A DNA stretch of 64,000 nucleotides from positions 62,001 through 126,000 of the forward strand of contig NZ_FOTC01000009.1 of assembly GCF_900114455.1 (NCBI RefSeq), given 5' to 3'. Each line of letters opens with the position of its first letter. Positions within the stretch are counted from its first letter, which is position 1. Of this stretch, positions 16,711 through 26,159 are shown one piece after another. A program made the position numbers and the translations under genes. The stretch is from Halogranum rubrum. GTDB taxonomy: Archaea; Halobacteriota; Halobacteria; Halobacteriales; Haloferacaceae. A model generated the notes under the pieces. That model was not told the DNA's origin, made no database searches, and worked only from the letters and a program-made list of their open reading frames with translations.

Positions 16711-16851
16711 TTACTCCAGTTCGTCGGCGTGTGAGCGGAGGGCCTCGGCGAGCGCCGCATCCGGTACGCCGCTGTCCTGTGCGCTCTCGATTACCTCGCC
16801 GAGCGCTTGGTCGAAGAGGTCGACCGTCTGGATGTCGCGATTCGTGATCAT
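16711..16851 (-). CDS. Small acidic protein of 46 residues
   Basis: ATG at 16851 and TAA at 16711-16713 enclose a 46-residue acidic peptide, MITNRDIQTVDLFDQ to RSHADELE, with typical haloarchaeal codon and residue bias and two probable amphipathic helices. The opposite strand has no sensible reading here. I do not recognise it. It precedes the HtrA gene in the same direction (73-nt gap). Confidence 0.5.
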   Translation of the reverse strand: MITNRDIQTVDLFDQALGEVIESAQDSGVPDAALAEALRSHADELE

Positions 16852-16938
16852 CGACTGGAGTATGTGTCTACCCAGACATAGTGGCTGGGGTCAACACGTC
16901 CGACGAGACTTTACTGCTACCCGTCTTCAGAGTACGGT

Positions 16939-17397
16939 ATGCCCCTTGACGTCGAGACGCCGACGCCGCCCGAACTGGAGGAGATAGACCCAAACCAGTA
17001 CGAGGACGCCGAGATTCTCGGCGACACCGACTACCACCGCGACGAACTCGACGAGTTCCTTCGCGAAGGCGCGTGGGACCAAGCGTTCGACGAGTGGGCC
17101 GCCCACACCGACGTGACGCCCGAGGAGTGGGACATCGTCCTCGAGTTAGACCTCCTGAAACAGTTCGACTTCTTCTGGGACGACTTTGCAGATAGGGTTG
17201 GCTACCACGCGCCGGGACTGCCGCAAGACTGGAAGGAGCGAAAACTCCACCCCGAACTCACGAGTTGGGGACAGGTCTCCTCTATCAACGCCGGGTTGAC
17301 CGAACTCGGACAGGTCGTCTCGGAGACACTGAAGGAAGACTACATCGACTGGGAGGCGGAGTACGAAGCGCCCGACGACCTGCCGGATTTCGGCTGA
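16939..17397 (+). CDS. Acidic soluble protein, unknown function
   Basis: 152 residues, about a quarter Asp plus Glu, no signal or membrane helix. It is rich in aromatic residues (DFFWDDFADRVGYHAPG, WKERKLHPELTSWG), which suggests a compact folded domain. Looks like a conserved haloarchaeal protein but I cannot name a family. An AT-rich element (ctttactgc) about 30 nt upstream of the ATG may be its promoter. Confidence 0.65.
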   Translation: MPLDVETPTPPELEEIDPNQYEDAEILGDTDYHRDELDEFLREGAWDQAFDEWAAHTDVTPEEWDIVLELDLLKQFDFFWDDFADRVGYHAPGLPQDWKERKLHPELTSWGQVSSINAGLTELGQVVSETLKEDYIDWEAEYEAPDDLPDFG

Positions 17398-17434
17398 ACG
17401 GTAGACTCTTGTCGTATCGTACTACTGACTAGTC

Positions 17435-18010
17435 ATGCGCAGACGTGCCCTCCTCGCTAGCGCCGCCGTCGCCACCACTTCGCTCTCCGGCTGTCTCGGC
17501 AGAGTGTACAGTCCAGTCGGTGGTGACGTTCGTTCGGACTTCGGCAGTTCCCACCTCCATCCGCACGACGACCCACTCGTCGAGGGCGGACTCGGTGACG
17601 ACAACGACGCGCAGTTTCACGCTCGACTCGTCGTCTCGCCGGAGACTGCACCGTCGTTTCTCGACACGGAGCGCAACGATACTGCAGACAACATGCGGAA
17701 CCGAGTCGGCGACGTCGACTTCGAGACGACGTTCTTGCTCCTTTTCGAGGCTCGAATGTCTCGTGAGGAGACGTATCACGTCCACAACCGTACCGGAACG
17801 AATCCGAAGTGGACTGGCTGGTCGACGCTCGATATCTCGCTCGAAACCGACTCGGCGACGGACGTCGCCGACGAGTACTATCCCAACGCCGACGAACTGG
17901 TCTGTACGGCACTCATCAGTTACGAGTCGAAGTCGTCGCCGGCGGCCGCGAAAGTGACGCTCTACGACGAGAACGGTCGAGTCGAGGCCGGACCGTTGCA
18001 GACCGACTGA
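17435..18010 (+). CDS. Small lipoprotein, unknown function
   Basis: 191 residues starting MRRRALLASAAVATTSLSGC, with a twin-Arg-like start and lipobox LSGC (Cys20): an exported, lipid-anchored protein. The mature part is acidic, with no recognised domain. Its 3' end lies inside a short direct repeat (cagaccgactgacggg at 17999-18014 and 18031-18046), so the stop codon region has been locally duplicated. Confidence 0.7.
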   Translation: MRRRALLASAAVATTSLSGCLGRVYSPVGGDVRSDFGSSHLHPHDDPLVEGGLGDDNDAQFHARLVVSPETAPSFLDTERNDTADNMRNRVGDVDFETTFLLLFEARMSREETYHVHNRTGTNPKWTGWSTLDISLETDSATDVADEYYPNADELVCTALISYESKSSPAAAKVTLYDENGRVEAGPLQTD

Positions 18011-18084
18011 CGGGCCACGGGCGAGCGTTACAGACCGACTGACGGGTCGACGACGGTCCGACATCCGCGCGTGCAACACCACCG

Positions 18085-18095
18085 TTTTGATATAC
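18085..18095 (+). promoter_or_regulatory. TATA-like promoter of ileS
   Basis: The element tttgatata (ending 18092) lies 25-32 nt before the ATG at 18117, the expected spacing for a leaderless haloarchaeal transcript. It supports 18117 over the upstream in-frame ATA/ATG-like extension. Confidence 0.5.
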
Positions 18096-18116
18096 GCACG
18101 GCCAGTTTCCCCCCGT

Positions 18117-21100
18117 ATGGAGGATATCAGCGACCAGTACACTCCCGAGGACGTCGAATCCTCGGCGGAGTCGTACTGGGACGAGCACGACGCCTACGAG
18201 GCGACGAAGGAGGCACACGCCGAGGACCCCGCCTTCTTCTTCGTCGACGGGCCGCCGTACACCTCGGGGCAGATGCACCTCGGGACGGCGTGGAACAAGA
18301 CGCTGAAGGACGCGGTCATCCGGTACAAGCGGATGACCGGCCACCGCGTCACCGACCGTCCGGGCTACGACATGCACGGACTCCCCATCGAGGTCAAAGT
18401 CGAGGAGGAACTCGGCTTCGACTCGAAGAAGGACATCGAGGAGTTCGGCGTCGAGGCGTTCATCGAGGAGTGTAAGGAGTTCGCCGAGCGCAACCGCGCG
18501 AACATGGACGGCGACTTCCAGTCTATCGGCGCGTGGATGGACTGGGACAACCCCTACAAGACGATGTCGCCGGAGTACATGGAGGCGACGTGGTGGGCGT
18601 TCCAGAACGTCCACGAGAACGGTCTCGTCAAGCAGGGCAAACGCGCCATCAACCAGTGTCCACGCTGTGAGACGGCCATCGCCGACAACGAGGTGGAGTA
18701 CCACGAAATCGAGTCTCCGAGCATCTACGTGAAGTTCCCCCTGAAAGAGCAGGAGGGGAACCTCGTCATCTGGACGACGACGCCGTGGACGATTCCGGCC
18801 AACACGTTCGTCGCCGTCGCAGAGGAGATGACGTACCAGAAGGTCGAAGCCACGAAGAACGGCGAGAGCGAAGTGCTCTACCTCGCCGAACCGTGCGTCG
18901 AAGAGGCCCTGAAGAAGGGCCGATACGACGACTACGAAGTCCTCGACGAGTTCGAGGGGAGCGAGATGGTCGGCTGGGAGTACGACCACCCACTGGCCGA
19001 GGAAGTACCGGACCACGCCGACTTCGAGGGTGCCGGACAGGTCTACACCGGCGACTACGTCGAAGCCGACCGAACCGGACTCGTCCACTCCGCACCCGGC
19101 CACGGTCAGGAGGACTTCGAGCGCGGACAGGAACTCGGACTCGACGTGTTCTCGCCCGTCGCCGGCAACGGCGACTTCACCGCCGAGGCGGGCAAGTACG
19201 AGGGGACGTTCGTCCGCGACGCCAACGACGACATCATCGAGGACCTCGACGCGAAGGGACTACTCCTGCACAGCGGGACGCACCACCATCGCTACGGCCA
19301 GTGTTGGCGCTGCGACACGGACATCATCTTCCTCGCGACCGACCAGTGGTTCATCACCATCACGGACGTCAAAGAGGACCTGCTCGACAACATCGACGAG
19401 AGCGAGTGGCACCCACAGTGGGCGCGCGACAACCGCTTCCGGAACTTCGTCGAGGACGCGCCCGACTGGAACGTCTCCCGCCAGCGCTACTGGGGCATCC
19501 CGCTCCCCATCTGGAAGCCGAAGGGCGAGTCGACGCCGGACCCCGAGGACCTCGTCGTCGTCGGCACACGCGAGGAACTCGCCGAACGTGTCGACCAAGA
19601 CGTCGACCCCGAGTCGATGGACCTCCACCGTCCGGCGGTCGACCCGCTGACCATCACCGAAGACGGCGTCACCTACGAACGCGTCCCCGACGTGTTCGAC
19701 GTCTGGATCGACTCCTCTGTCGCCTCGTGGGGGACGCTCGACTACCCCGGTACGGAAGACGACTTCGAGGAACTGTGGCCCGCCGACCTCATCATCGAGG
19801 CCCACGACCAGACCCGCGGGTGGTTCTGGTCGCAACTTGGGATGGGAACCGCCGCAGTCGGCGAAGTCCCGTACAAGGAGGTCATCATGCACGGGTTCGC
19901 CAACGACAAGGACGGCCGGAAGATGTCCAAGTCCGTCGGCAACATCGTCACGCCCGAGGAGGCTATCGACCGTGCGGGCCGTGACCCGCTTCGTGCCTAC
20001 CTCCTGAGCCACGACCAGCAGGGTGTCGACCTCTCGTTCGAGTGGGACGGCCTCGCCGACATGCAGTCGGGGCTGAACATCTTCTGGAACGTGTTCCGCT
20101 TCCCGCTGCCGTACATGCGACTCGACGGCTACGACCCGTCGGAGGCCGACCTCTCCGACGGCGAACTCACCGTCGTCGACGAGTGGGTGCTCTCGCGCCT
20201 CCAGAGCGTGAAACAGGAGATGGCCGACGCGTGGGACGACTACGAAGTCCACGAGGCGCTCAACACCCTCTTGGACTTCGTGACGCAGGACGTCTCGCGC
20301 TTCTACGTGAAGGCCATCCGCGAGCGGATGTGGGAGGAGGAGGACTCCGACTCGAAGCGCGGCGCGTACGCCACGCTCTCGACAGTTCTTCTCGAATCCG
20401 TCAAACTCATCGCGCCGTTCACGCCGTACCTCGCAGAGGAGATGTACCAGCATCTCGACGGGAACGACACGACGGTCCACATGCTCGATTACCCCGAGGT
20501 AGATGCCGAGTACCACGACCCCGACCTGGAGACGAACATGGCCGTGCTCCGGAAAGTCGAGGAAGCCGCCGCGAACGCCCGCCAGCAGGGCGGTCGAAAG
20601 CTTCGCTGGCCCGTCACACGGGTCGTCGTCGAGAGCGACGACGAAGAGGTCACAAAGGCGATGCGCTCGCTGGAGGACCTCTTCCTCGACCGCGTGAACT
20701 CGCGGTCGCTCGACGTGGTTGAGCAGTTCGACGAACTCGTCGAACACGCCGACCCGAAGATGAGCGTCATCGGACCGGAGTTCGGCGGGCAGGCGCAGAA
20801 GATCATGCAGGCCGTCGAGGGCAAGCCTCGCGCCGAAGTCGAGGCTGGCGTCGACGTCGACGGCGAGACGGTGAACCTCACCGACGAGATGGTCGAGTAT
20901 CACGCCGAACCGCCGGAGGGTATCTCGGGTGCCGACTTCGAGGGCGGGAGCGTCTACGTCGACACGACGCTGACCGAAGAAATCGAGGCGGAGGGCTACG
21001 CTCGCGACATCGTCCGGCGCGTCCAAGAGATGCGAAAGCAACTCGACCTCGACGTGGAGGAGACCATCCACACGCGACTGGACGTCGCCGACGACCGGGT

Positions 21101-21254
21101 CGCTGGCTTCGTCGACCAGCACCGCGAGTTCATCGCCGAGGAAACTCGAACGAAAGAGTTCGTCGACGGCGACGAACAGGCGTTCGACCTCGTCGAAGAG
21201 TGGGACGTCGAAGGCGTCGAGGTGACTATCGGCGTCGCACGTACCGAAGAGTGA
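18117..21254 (+). CDS. ileS: Isoleucyl-tRNA synthetase
   Basis: 1045 residues, full length for the class Ia enzyme. The HIGH-type signature is HLGT near residue 55 (TSGQMHLGTAWNKTLKD) and the second signature is KMSKS near residue 601. The CP1 editing domain lies between them (about 200-400) and the tRNA-binding region with the anticodon-binding fold follows from about 680. It charges tRNA-Ile. Downstream, an inverted repeat plus T-run at 21268-21296 may terminate transcription. Confidence 0.97.
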   Translation: MEDISDQYTPEDVESSAESYWDEHDAYEATKEAHAEDPAFFFVDGPPYTSGQMHLGTAWNKTLKDAVIRYKRMTGHRVTDRPGYDMHGLPIEVKVEEELGFDSKKDIEEFGVEAFIEECKEFAERNRANMDGDFQSIGAWMDWDNPYKTMSPEYMEATWWAFQNVHENGLVKQGKRAINQCPRCETAIADNEVEYHEIESPSIYVKFPLKEQEGNLVIWTTTPWTIPANTFVAVAEEMTYQKVEATKNGESEVLYLAEPCVEEALKKGRYDDYEVLDEFEGSEMVGWEYDHPLAEEVPDHADFEGAGQVYTGDYVEADRTGLVHSAPGHGQEDFERGQELGLDVFSPVAGNGDFTAEAGKYEGTFVRDANDDIIEDLDAKGLLLHSGTHHHRYGQCWRCDTDIIFLATDQWFITITDVKEDLLDNIDESEWHPQWARDNRFRNFVEDAPDWNVSRQRYWGIPLPIWKPKGESTPDPEDLVVVGTREELAERVDQDVDPESMDLHRPAVDPLTITEDGVTYERVPDVFDVWIDSSVASWGTLDYPGTEDDFEELWPADLIIEAHDQTRGWFWSQLGMGTAAVGEVPYKEVIMHGFANDKDGRKMSKSVGNIVTPEEAIDRAGRDPLRAYLLSHDQQGVDLSFEWDGLADMQSGLNIFWNVFRFPLPYMRLDGYDPSEADLSDGELTVVDEWVLSRLQSVKQEMADAWDDYEVHEALNTLLDFVTQDVSRFYVKAIRERMWEEEDSDSKRGAYATLSTVLLESVKLIAPFTPYLAEEMYQHLDGNDTTVHMLDYPEVDAEYHDPDLETNMAVLRKVEEAAANARQQGGRKLRWPVTRVVVESDDEEVTKAMRSLEDLFLDRVNSRSLDVVEQFDELVEHADPKMSVIGPEFGGQAQKIMQAVEGKPRAEVEAGVDVDGETVNLTDEMVEYHAEPPEGISGADFEGGSVYVDTTLTEEIEAEGYARDIVRRVQEMRKQLDLDVEETIHTRLDVADDRVAGFVDQHREFIAEETRTKEFVDGDEQAFDLVEEWDVEGVEVTIGVARTEE

Positions 21255-21267
21255 GAAAGTAATAAAA

Positions 21268-21296
21268 GCGATACTTATCGCATAACAAACCTTTTT
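21268..21296 (+). terminator. Possible terminator after ileS (inverted repeat plus T-run)
   Basis: A perfect inverted repeat gcgata-ct-tatcgc (21268-21281) is followed by cctttttg. The AT-rich segment could equally be the promoter of the next gene (GTG at 21338), as haloarchaeal terminators are mainly T-runs. Confidence 0.35.
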
Positions 21297-21337
21297 GCTG
21301 TCTCGGCCGACACCGATGCCATGGAGTTGGTCGCCCG

Positions 21338-22165
21338 GTGACTCGGGTTGCAATCGTTCCGCTCGGTGACGTCGCTCAGGAGGACCTACAGACGGCGAGC
21401 GACGCGCTCGAACACGTATACGGCGTGAACGCGACGGTGTTGGGGGCGCGACCGCTTCCCGGCGTCGGCGACGACGCCGAGAGAGACCAGTACGACGCCG
21501 AGACGCTCTCGGACGTCGCTCTCTGGGACGGAGGGGACGCCTTCGACGTGGTGTTGGGAATCACAGATGCCGATGTGTCGCATCGGCGCGGTCCGGTTGA
21601 CTCCGACCGTGGCCGTGTGCTACTCTCGACGGACCGATTCGGTGATTCCGGTTACAGACGTAGTGCTCGGGTTCGACGACAGATGATAAAGCAGGTCGGA
21701 CACGCTCTCGGGCTCGACCGGTGCGACGGGAACTGCGTCATGCAGTCCTCGTCGACGGTCGGCGAACTGGACCGCTACCCCGACCGACTGTGCCGGACCT
21801 GTCACTCGGCGCTTCCACGGGAACTCAGCGGGGACTCCGAACCGGTCGGTGGCCTCTCATCGCCGTCGACCCCGACGTTCGCTGAGTGGCGACGGGGCGT
21901 GCGAGACGTCGTGCTCGAACCGCTTCTGTGGGTCTACGGCGCGCGTCGGTGGCTTCCGTTCGCCGGGCGGCGACTCGACTCCGATTCGGTCTCGGTGACG
22001 CCAGTAGAGTGGGCCGTCGCCGTGGTCGGTCTCCTCTTGACGCCGCTGTTCTGGCTCTTGGGTGCAGTGATTCGCACGCCGCCATCTCCGGACGACCCGA
22101 ACTCGACATCTCGGTCTGGGGACGAACGCACTTCATCTCCTCGTTGGCGGAAGCGCGCGCCGTAA
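21338..22165 (+). CDS. Archaemetzincin-like protein with degenerate active site and membrane helix
   Basis: 275 residues from a GTG start. Archaemetzincins carry HExxHxxGxxxC(x4)CxM(x17)CxxC. Here the segment reads K118-Q-V-G-H122-A-L-G-L-D-R-C129, then CDGNCVM and CRTC (C152, C155). The structural Cys4 zinc site and the Met turn remain, but the first zinc-binding His and the catalytic Glu are replaced by Lys and Gln, so protease activity is unlikely. A hydrophobic helix near 225-250 and a basic tail form an unusual C-terminal extension. No in-frame ATG exists upstream. Confidence 0.72.
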   Translation: MTRVAIVPLGDVAQEDLQTASDALEHVYGVNATVLGARPLPGVGDDAERDQYDAETLSDVALWDGGDAFDVVLGITDADVSHRRGPVDSDRGRVLLSTDRFGDSGYRRSARVRRQMIKQVGHALGLDRCDGNCVMQSSSTVGELDRYPDRLCRTCHSALPRELSGDSEPVGGLSSPSTPTFAEWRRGVRDVVLEPLLWVYGARRWLPFAGRRLDSDSVSVTPVEWAVAVVGLLLTPLFWLLGAVIRTPPSPDDPNSTSRSGDERTSSPRWRKRAP

Positions 22166-22202
22166 CCGCGAGAGTTAGCCTTCCTCGCCCTCTCGGGTAC
22201 GT

Positions 22203-23426
22203 ATGAAGACCACAGTTTTGGTGGTCGGTGGCGGTGCGACCGGTGTCGGCGTCGCTCGTGACCTCGCGATGCGGGGCGTCGACGTGACACTCGTGGAGCG
22301 TGGCGGCCTCTCGTCCGGAACCTCTGGGCGCTCCCACGGGTTACTACACAGCGGCGCTCGGTACGCCGAGGCCGACGCACTGGGCGCACAGGAGTGTCTC
22401 CGTGAGAACGACATCCTCCGCGACATCGCCGGCGAGGCGATTCGAGACACCGGTGGCCTGTTCGTCTCGCTCGGAGACGACGACTCCGAATACTTCGAGG
22501 AGAAGCTAGCGGCGTGCCACGAACACGACATTCCGGCCGAAGAGATTTCGGTCGAGGAGGCCCGCGAACTGGTCTCGGACCTCGCCGCCGACGTCGCCCG
22601 CATCATGCACGTCCCCGACGGCGTCATCTACCCCTCCCGACTCGTCGCTGCGAACGCGGCCAGTGCCGAAGAACACGGCGCGACGATGTTCACACACGCG
22701 CCGCTGGAGAATCTCCACGTCGAGGACGGTAGGGTCGTCGCCGCCGACGTCGGTGGAAGCGTCGGCGACACCGTCGAAGCGGAGTACGTGGTGAACGCGA
22801 CGGGCGCGTGGGCCGGCGAGTGTGCTGCGTTAGCTGGTGTCGACGTGGCGATGCGCCCGAACAGGGGCGTGATGGTCGCCGTCGACTACGACGAGTTGGG
22901 GCCGGTGCTCAACCGCTGTCGCGACCCCGAAGACGGCGACATCGTCATCCCGCACGAGCGACAGGTGGTGCTCGGAACGACGAGCGTCGACGTCGACGAC
23001 CCCGACGAGTACGACGAGGAACAGTGGGAAGTCGAGAAGATGTTCGAGGAGTGCGGCCGGATGCTCCCGCCCGTCGCGGACCTCGACGTGTCTCGCACCT
23101 ACTGGGGCGTCCGCCCGCTCTACGGTCCCGACGAAGACACTCGAGCGGGGTCCCGCGGTATCTCGCGCGGGTTCTTCCTGCTCGACCACGCCGACGATGG
23201 CGTCGAGAACTTCGCCAGCATCGTCGGCGGCAAGTTGACCACCTATCGGATGATGGCCGAGGCGACGGCCGACCACGTCTGCGACGAACTCGGCGTCGAT
23301 GCCACCTCGACGACGGCGGAGACGACGCTCCCCGGTGCCGACGACCCGGCGACGCTGAACCGACTGGTCGAGAAGTACGACGCGCACTCGCCTGCAGACG
23401 AGGACGTCGTCGCGAGTGCGGACTGA
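22203..23426 (+). CDS. Glycerol-3-phosphate dehydrogenase subunit A-like oxidoreductase (short paralogue)
   Basis: 407 residues, an FAD-dependent DAO-fold protein with the dinucleotide motif VGGGATGVG near the N-terminus, the SHGLLHSGARYA loop, [10 protein letters not shown] and the C-terminal [14 protein letters not shown]. It is close in sequence to GlpA at 26146-27915 but ends before the C-terminal BFD-type [2Fe-2S] domain found there. It may oxidise glycerol-3-phosphate or a related substrate on its own. Plus-strand, convergent with the glpABC operon. Confidence 0.8.
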   Translation: MKTTVLVVGGGATGVGVARDLAMRGVDVTLVERGGLSSGTSGRSHGLLHSGARYAEADALGAQECLRENDILRDIAGEAIRDTGGLFVSLGDDDSEYFEEKLAACHEHDIPAEEISVEEARELVSDLAADVARIMHVPDGVIYPSRLVAANAASAEEHGATMFTHAPLENLHVEDGRVVAADVGGSVGDTVEAEYVVNATGAWAGECAALAGVDVAMRPNRGVMVAVDYDELGPVLNRCRDPEDGDIVIPHERQVVLGTTSVDVDDPDEYDEEQWEVEKMFEECGRMLPPVADLDVSRTYWGVRPLYGPDEDTRAGSRGISRGFFLLDHADDGVENFASIVGGKLTTYRMMAEATADHVCDELGVDATSTTAETTLPGADDPATLNRLVEKYDAHSPADEDVVASAD

Positions 23427-23607
23427 CGAGCGACGTCGCTCTAGCTCTGGGGACTGCTCGTCGCGACGAGAGTAACGGACAGCCGACACGACCACTCCAC
23501 GACGCACTGTGTCGGACACTCGCAGGATGCGTCGTGGTTCGGATTACAGCACGCTACCGAGCAGTGGTCCCGACTTCGTTCAAAAAGGTTCGCAGGTGAG
23601 GCGGCCC

Positions 23608-24897
23608 TCAGACGAGTGCTTCTTCGAGCAACTGGAGCGGATGTCGAATCTCGTAGCCCGTCCCGTGGTTCATCTGCATCGAACAGGTCGGACATTCGGT
23701 CATGCCGACGTTCCCCTCGGCGTGGTGCATGTGGTCGAACATCTCCTCGCCGATGGCCATCGACGTGTCGTACTTCTCCTCTTTCCAGCCGTAGGTTCCC
23801 GAGATGCCCGAACAGGAGTCGCCGACGTCTTGGATGGTGACGCCGTCGAGGTCACGAAACAGTTCGACCGCCTGCCGGTCGAGTCCTTGGTTCCGGGCGT
23901 GACACGGCGCGTGGTACGCGAACGCCTGCTCGGAGACTTCGGCGTCCTCGATTGCGCCGTGGAGGTCCTCGTGGATGCGGAGATACTCCAGCGCCTCGTA
24001 GGTGTGCGTCGAGAGGTCCTCGATGCCGTCGATGTCGAACAGTTCGGGGTACTCCTGTCGGAGCGACATCGAACACGAGGTACAGGAGGCGATGATGTCG
24101 TACCCCTCCGGGATGAGGCCCGTGAAGTTCTCGACGTTGATGCCCGCGGCGCGCTTCGCGTCGTCGAGCATCCCGTTTGCGAACATCGGCGTCCCCGAAC
24201 ATCGCTGTTTGGGCACGACGACTTCGTAGCCAAACTGTTCGAAGACGCGGACCATCGCCTTGCCGACTTCGGGCGTGTTGTAGTTGGAGTAACAGCCGTG
24301 GAAGTAGGCGACGCGCTTCTCCTCGGAGCGCACCTGCGGGCCGCCGCGCTCCTCCCACCACTCGCGGAACGTCTGTTCGGCGAACTCCGGAAACTCACGT
24401 TCTCCCGTGATGCCGAGCACCTTCGCGTTCACCTTCTGGACGAGCGAGTTGCCCATCACGAAGTTGGTGAGTCGAGGTACCTTGCTCCCGAGCATCGCGA
24501 GCGTGTTGTAGTTCGCGAGGATGCGGTTGCGGATGTACTCTCGCGACAACTTGTCCATCTGTTCCTCTACGTACTCCCCGCGGGCCGTGTTGTGCATCTG
24601 CGACAGCGGCACCGACGACGGGCAGGCGTCGTCACACCGCATGCAGTTCGAACACGACATGATGGAGTCGTCGACGCCCTCGTCTTCTTTGCGCTTCAGA
24701 CGCCACTGTTCCGGGCCTTGGAACTTCGGCCCGGGGAACTTGTCGTCGACTTCCGCCACTGGGCACGCCGTGTCGCAGGTCGTACACTTGTAGCAGTTGT
24801 CTGCGCCCGGACGGAGGTCCATGTCCTCGCTCTCCGGAAACACCTGTACTGGCTCGAACTCGTTGAGATTATCGTTGACGTTCTCTGCGTCGCTCAT
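23608..24897 (-). CDS. glpC: Anaerobic-type glycerol-3-phosphate dehydrogenase subunit C
   Basis: 429 residues. Two ferredoxin-type clusters near the N-terminus (CYKCTTCDTACP and CSNCMRCDDACP) each fit a [4Fe-4S] site, and two CCG/cysteine-rich domains follow (HGCYSNYN..., HAPCHARNQG) as in heterodisulfide-reductase-like electron carriers. GlpC passes electrons from GlpAB to the membrane quinone pool. Third gene of glpA-glpB-glpC; its ATG overlaps the glpB stop by 4 nt. Length matches known GlpC. Confidence 0.95.
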   Translation of the reverse strand: MSDAENVNDNLNEFEPVQVFPESEDMDLRPGADNCYKCTTCDTACPVAEVDDKFPGPKFQGPEQWRLKRKEDEGVDDSIMSCSNCMRCDDACPSSVPLSQMHNTARGEYVEEQMDKLSREYIRNRILANYNTLAMLGSKVPRLTNFVMGNSLVQKVNAKVLGITGEREFPEFAEQTFREWWEERGGPQVRSEEKRVAYFHGCYSNYNTPEVGKAMVRVFEQFGYEVVVPKQRCSGTPMFANGMLDDAKRAAGINVENFTGLIPEGYDIIASCTSCSMSLRQEYPELFDIDGIEDLSTHTYEALEYLRIHEDLHGAIEDAEVSEQAFAYHAPCHARNQGLDRQAVELFRDLDGVTIQDVGDSCSGISGTYGWKEEKYDTSMAIGEEMFDHMHHAEGNVGMTECPTCSMQMNHGTGYEIRHPLQLLEEALV

Positions 24898-26159
24898 TGA
24901 CTAGCCTCCGTCCCTGCGTTGCGCCCGGCCACGAGTCCCGTGGCGAGCGAGATGCCGCTTCCCGATTTCTCCGCTGCGAAGTCCGCACCGCCGACGACGC
25001 CGCCCGCGGCCCGGAGGTTCTCGAACTCTACGTTCCCCTCTGGCCCCGTCGGTCGGAGTTCCTCGTCCGGCACGACGCCGAACTTGGCGAAGGGGTGGTC
25101 GCCGAAGGCGTCGACGTCGAACCACTCGTAGCGGTCCGCCGCGTGCGGAACGTGACAGCCGAAAATCGGCTCTTCGACGCTCTCGCGTGAGGAGTCGATG
25201 CCTTTGCCGACGAGTCCGCCCGTCGCCAAGACGACCTGTTCGGCGTGATACGGCACGCGCTGACCCTTCCGGTCGACGTAGACGGCGGCGATTCGGTCGC
25301 CGCTCTCGTCTGTCTCGTAGTCGACGGCAGGGTTCCCCGCCGAGATACGGACACCCGCCTCGTCGAGCGCGTGGAAGAACCGGTCTTCCAGTCGGAGACC
25401 CGGAAGACTCGGCGGTCCCATCGGCACCTCGAACACGTCGACGCCGAGTTCCGCGGCGAGTTCCTCGTGGACTTCGTCGTTGTGGTCGTCGCCGAGGAGT
25501 GACGGGAACCCGACGCGCTCGGCCCCGTCGAGATGTGGCCGAACCGCGTTGGCGAGTCGACGCCGGACGCGGTCGGTGTCGTTGTCGAGCGTCTTGGCAA
25601 AACGCGTCACCTTCGCGTCCGCGCGGAGTTCGACGGGGAACTCGACGGTGACGCCGCGAACGTCGAACGGGACGCCCGCCGCGGCCATGTGTTTCGCCGC
25701 GAGCGGTGCGTCGAGGTCGGTCAACGACTCGAAGCCGACCAAGAGCGTGTCTCGGGCGTCGCTGGCGAGGCCGTGCTTCGCCGACTTTGGGTAGCGAGCC
25801 GTCGGTTTCACCGTCCCACCGTGTGTCGGCAGGAGGGCGTTCGCGTCGGTGTGACTGCCCACGTAGAGGTCGCCCGCAACCTCGTCGAAGAGGCTGAACG
25901 CCTCGCGAATCGCGTCCTCGCCGACGATGCTGTACGGGTGGTCGTCGGGGAGGGAGTGGAGTGCCTCGTAGGGGTCTGCGATGGGTCCCTCTCCGTCGGG
26001 CGTGTATCCTAAGATATCGACCAGTCCGCTGGCGAAGCGCATGGTAGACTTCTTGTAGGTGACGAGACGGACGGACGCGCCCGTCTCGGCCGCCGCGAGC
26101 GCCGCCGTCGACCCGGCGATGCCGCCGCCGACGACGAGCACGTCTTCACTTATCGGCAC
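24894..26159 (-). CDS. glpB: Anaerobic-type glycerol-3-phosphate dehydrogenase subunit B
   Basis: 421 residues from a GTG at 26157-26159 (reading [10 protein letters not shown]). The start is chosen because [14 protein letters not shown] must be near the N-terminus; the frame is open further upstream but overlaps glpA and is basic. It is a flavoprotein with an N-terminal dinucleotide fold and a second nucleotide-binding segment ([23 protein letters not shown]). Partner of GlpA and GlpC; overlaps the 3' end of glpA by 14 nt. Confidence 0.92.
   Translation of the reverse strand: MPISEDVLVVGGGIAGSTAALAAAETGASVRLVTYKKSTMRFASGLVDILGYTPDGEGPIADPYEALHSLPDDHPYSIVGEDAIREAFSLFDEVAGDLYVGSHTDANALLPTHGGTVKPTARYPKSAKHGLASDARDTLLVGFESLTDLDAPLAAKHMAAAGVPFDVRGVTVEFPVELRADAKVTRFAKTLDNDTDRVRRRLANAVRPHLDGAERVGFPSLLGDDHNDEVHEELAAELGVDVFEVPMGPPSLPGLRLEDRFFHALDEAGVRISAGNPAVDYETDESGDRIAAVYVDRKGQRVPYHAEQVVLATGGLVGKGIDSSRESVEEPIFGCHVPHAADRYEWFDVDAFGDHPFAKFGVVPDEELRPTGPEGNVEFENLRAAGGVVGGADFAAEKSGSGISLATGLVAGRNAGTEASQ

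Noticed and set aside
19260-21353. 697-codon open frame antisense to ileS
   Set aside because: Mirror of a high-GC coding strand; Val/Asp/Arg-rich shadow with no motif, while ileS itself is certain.
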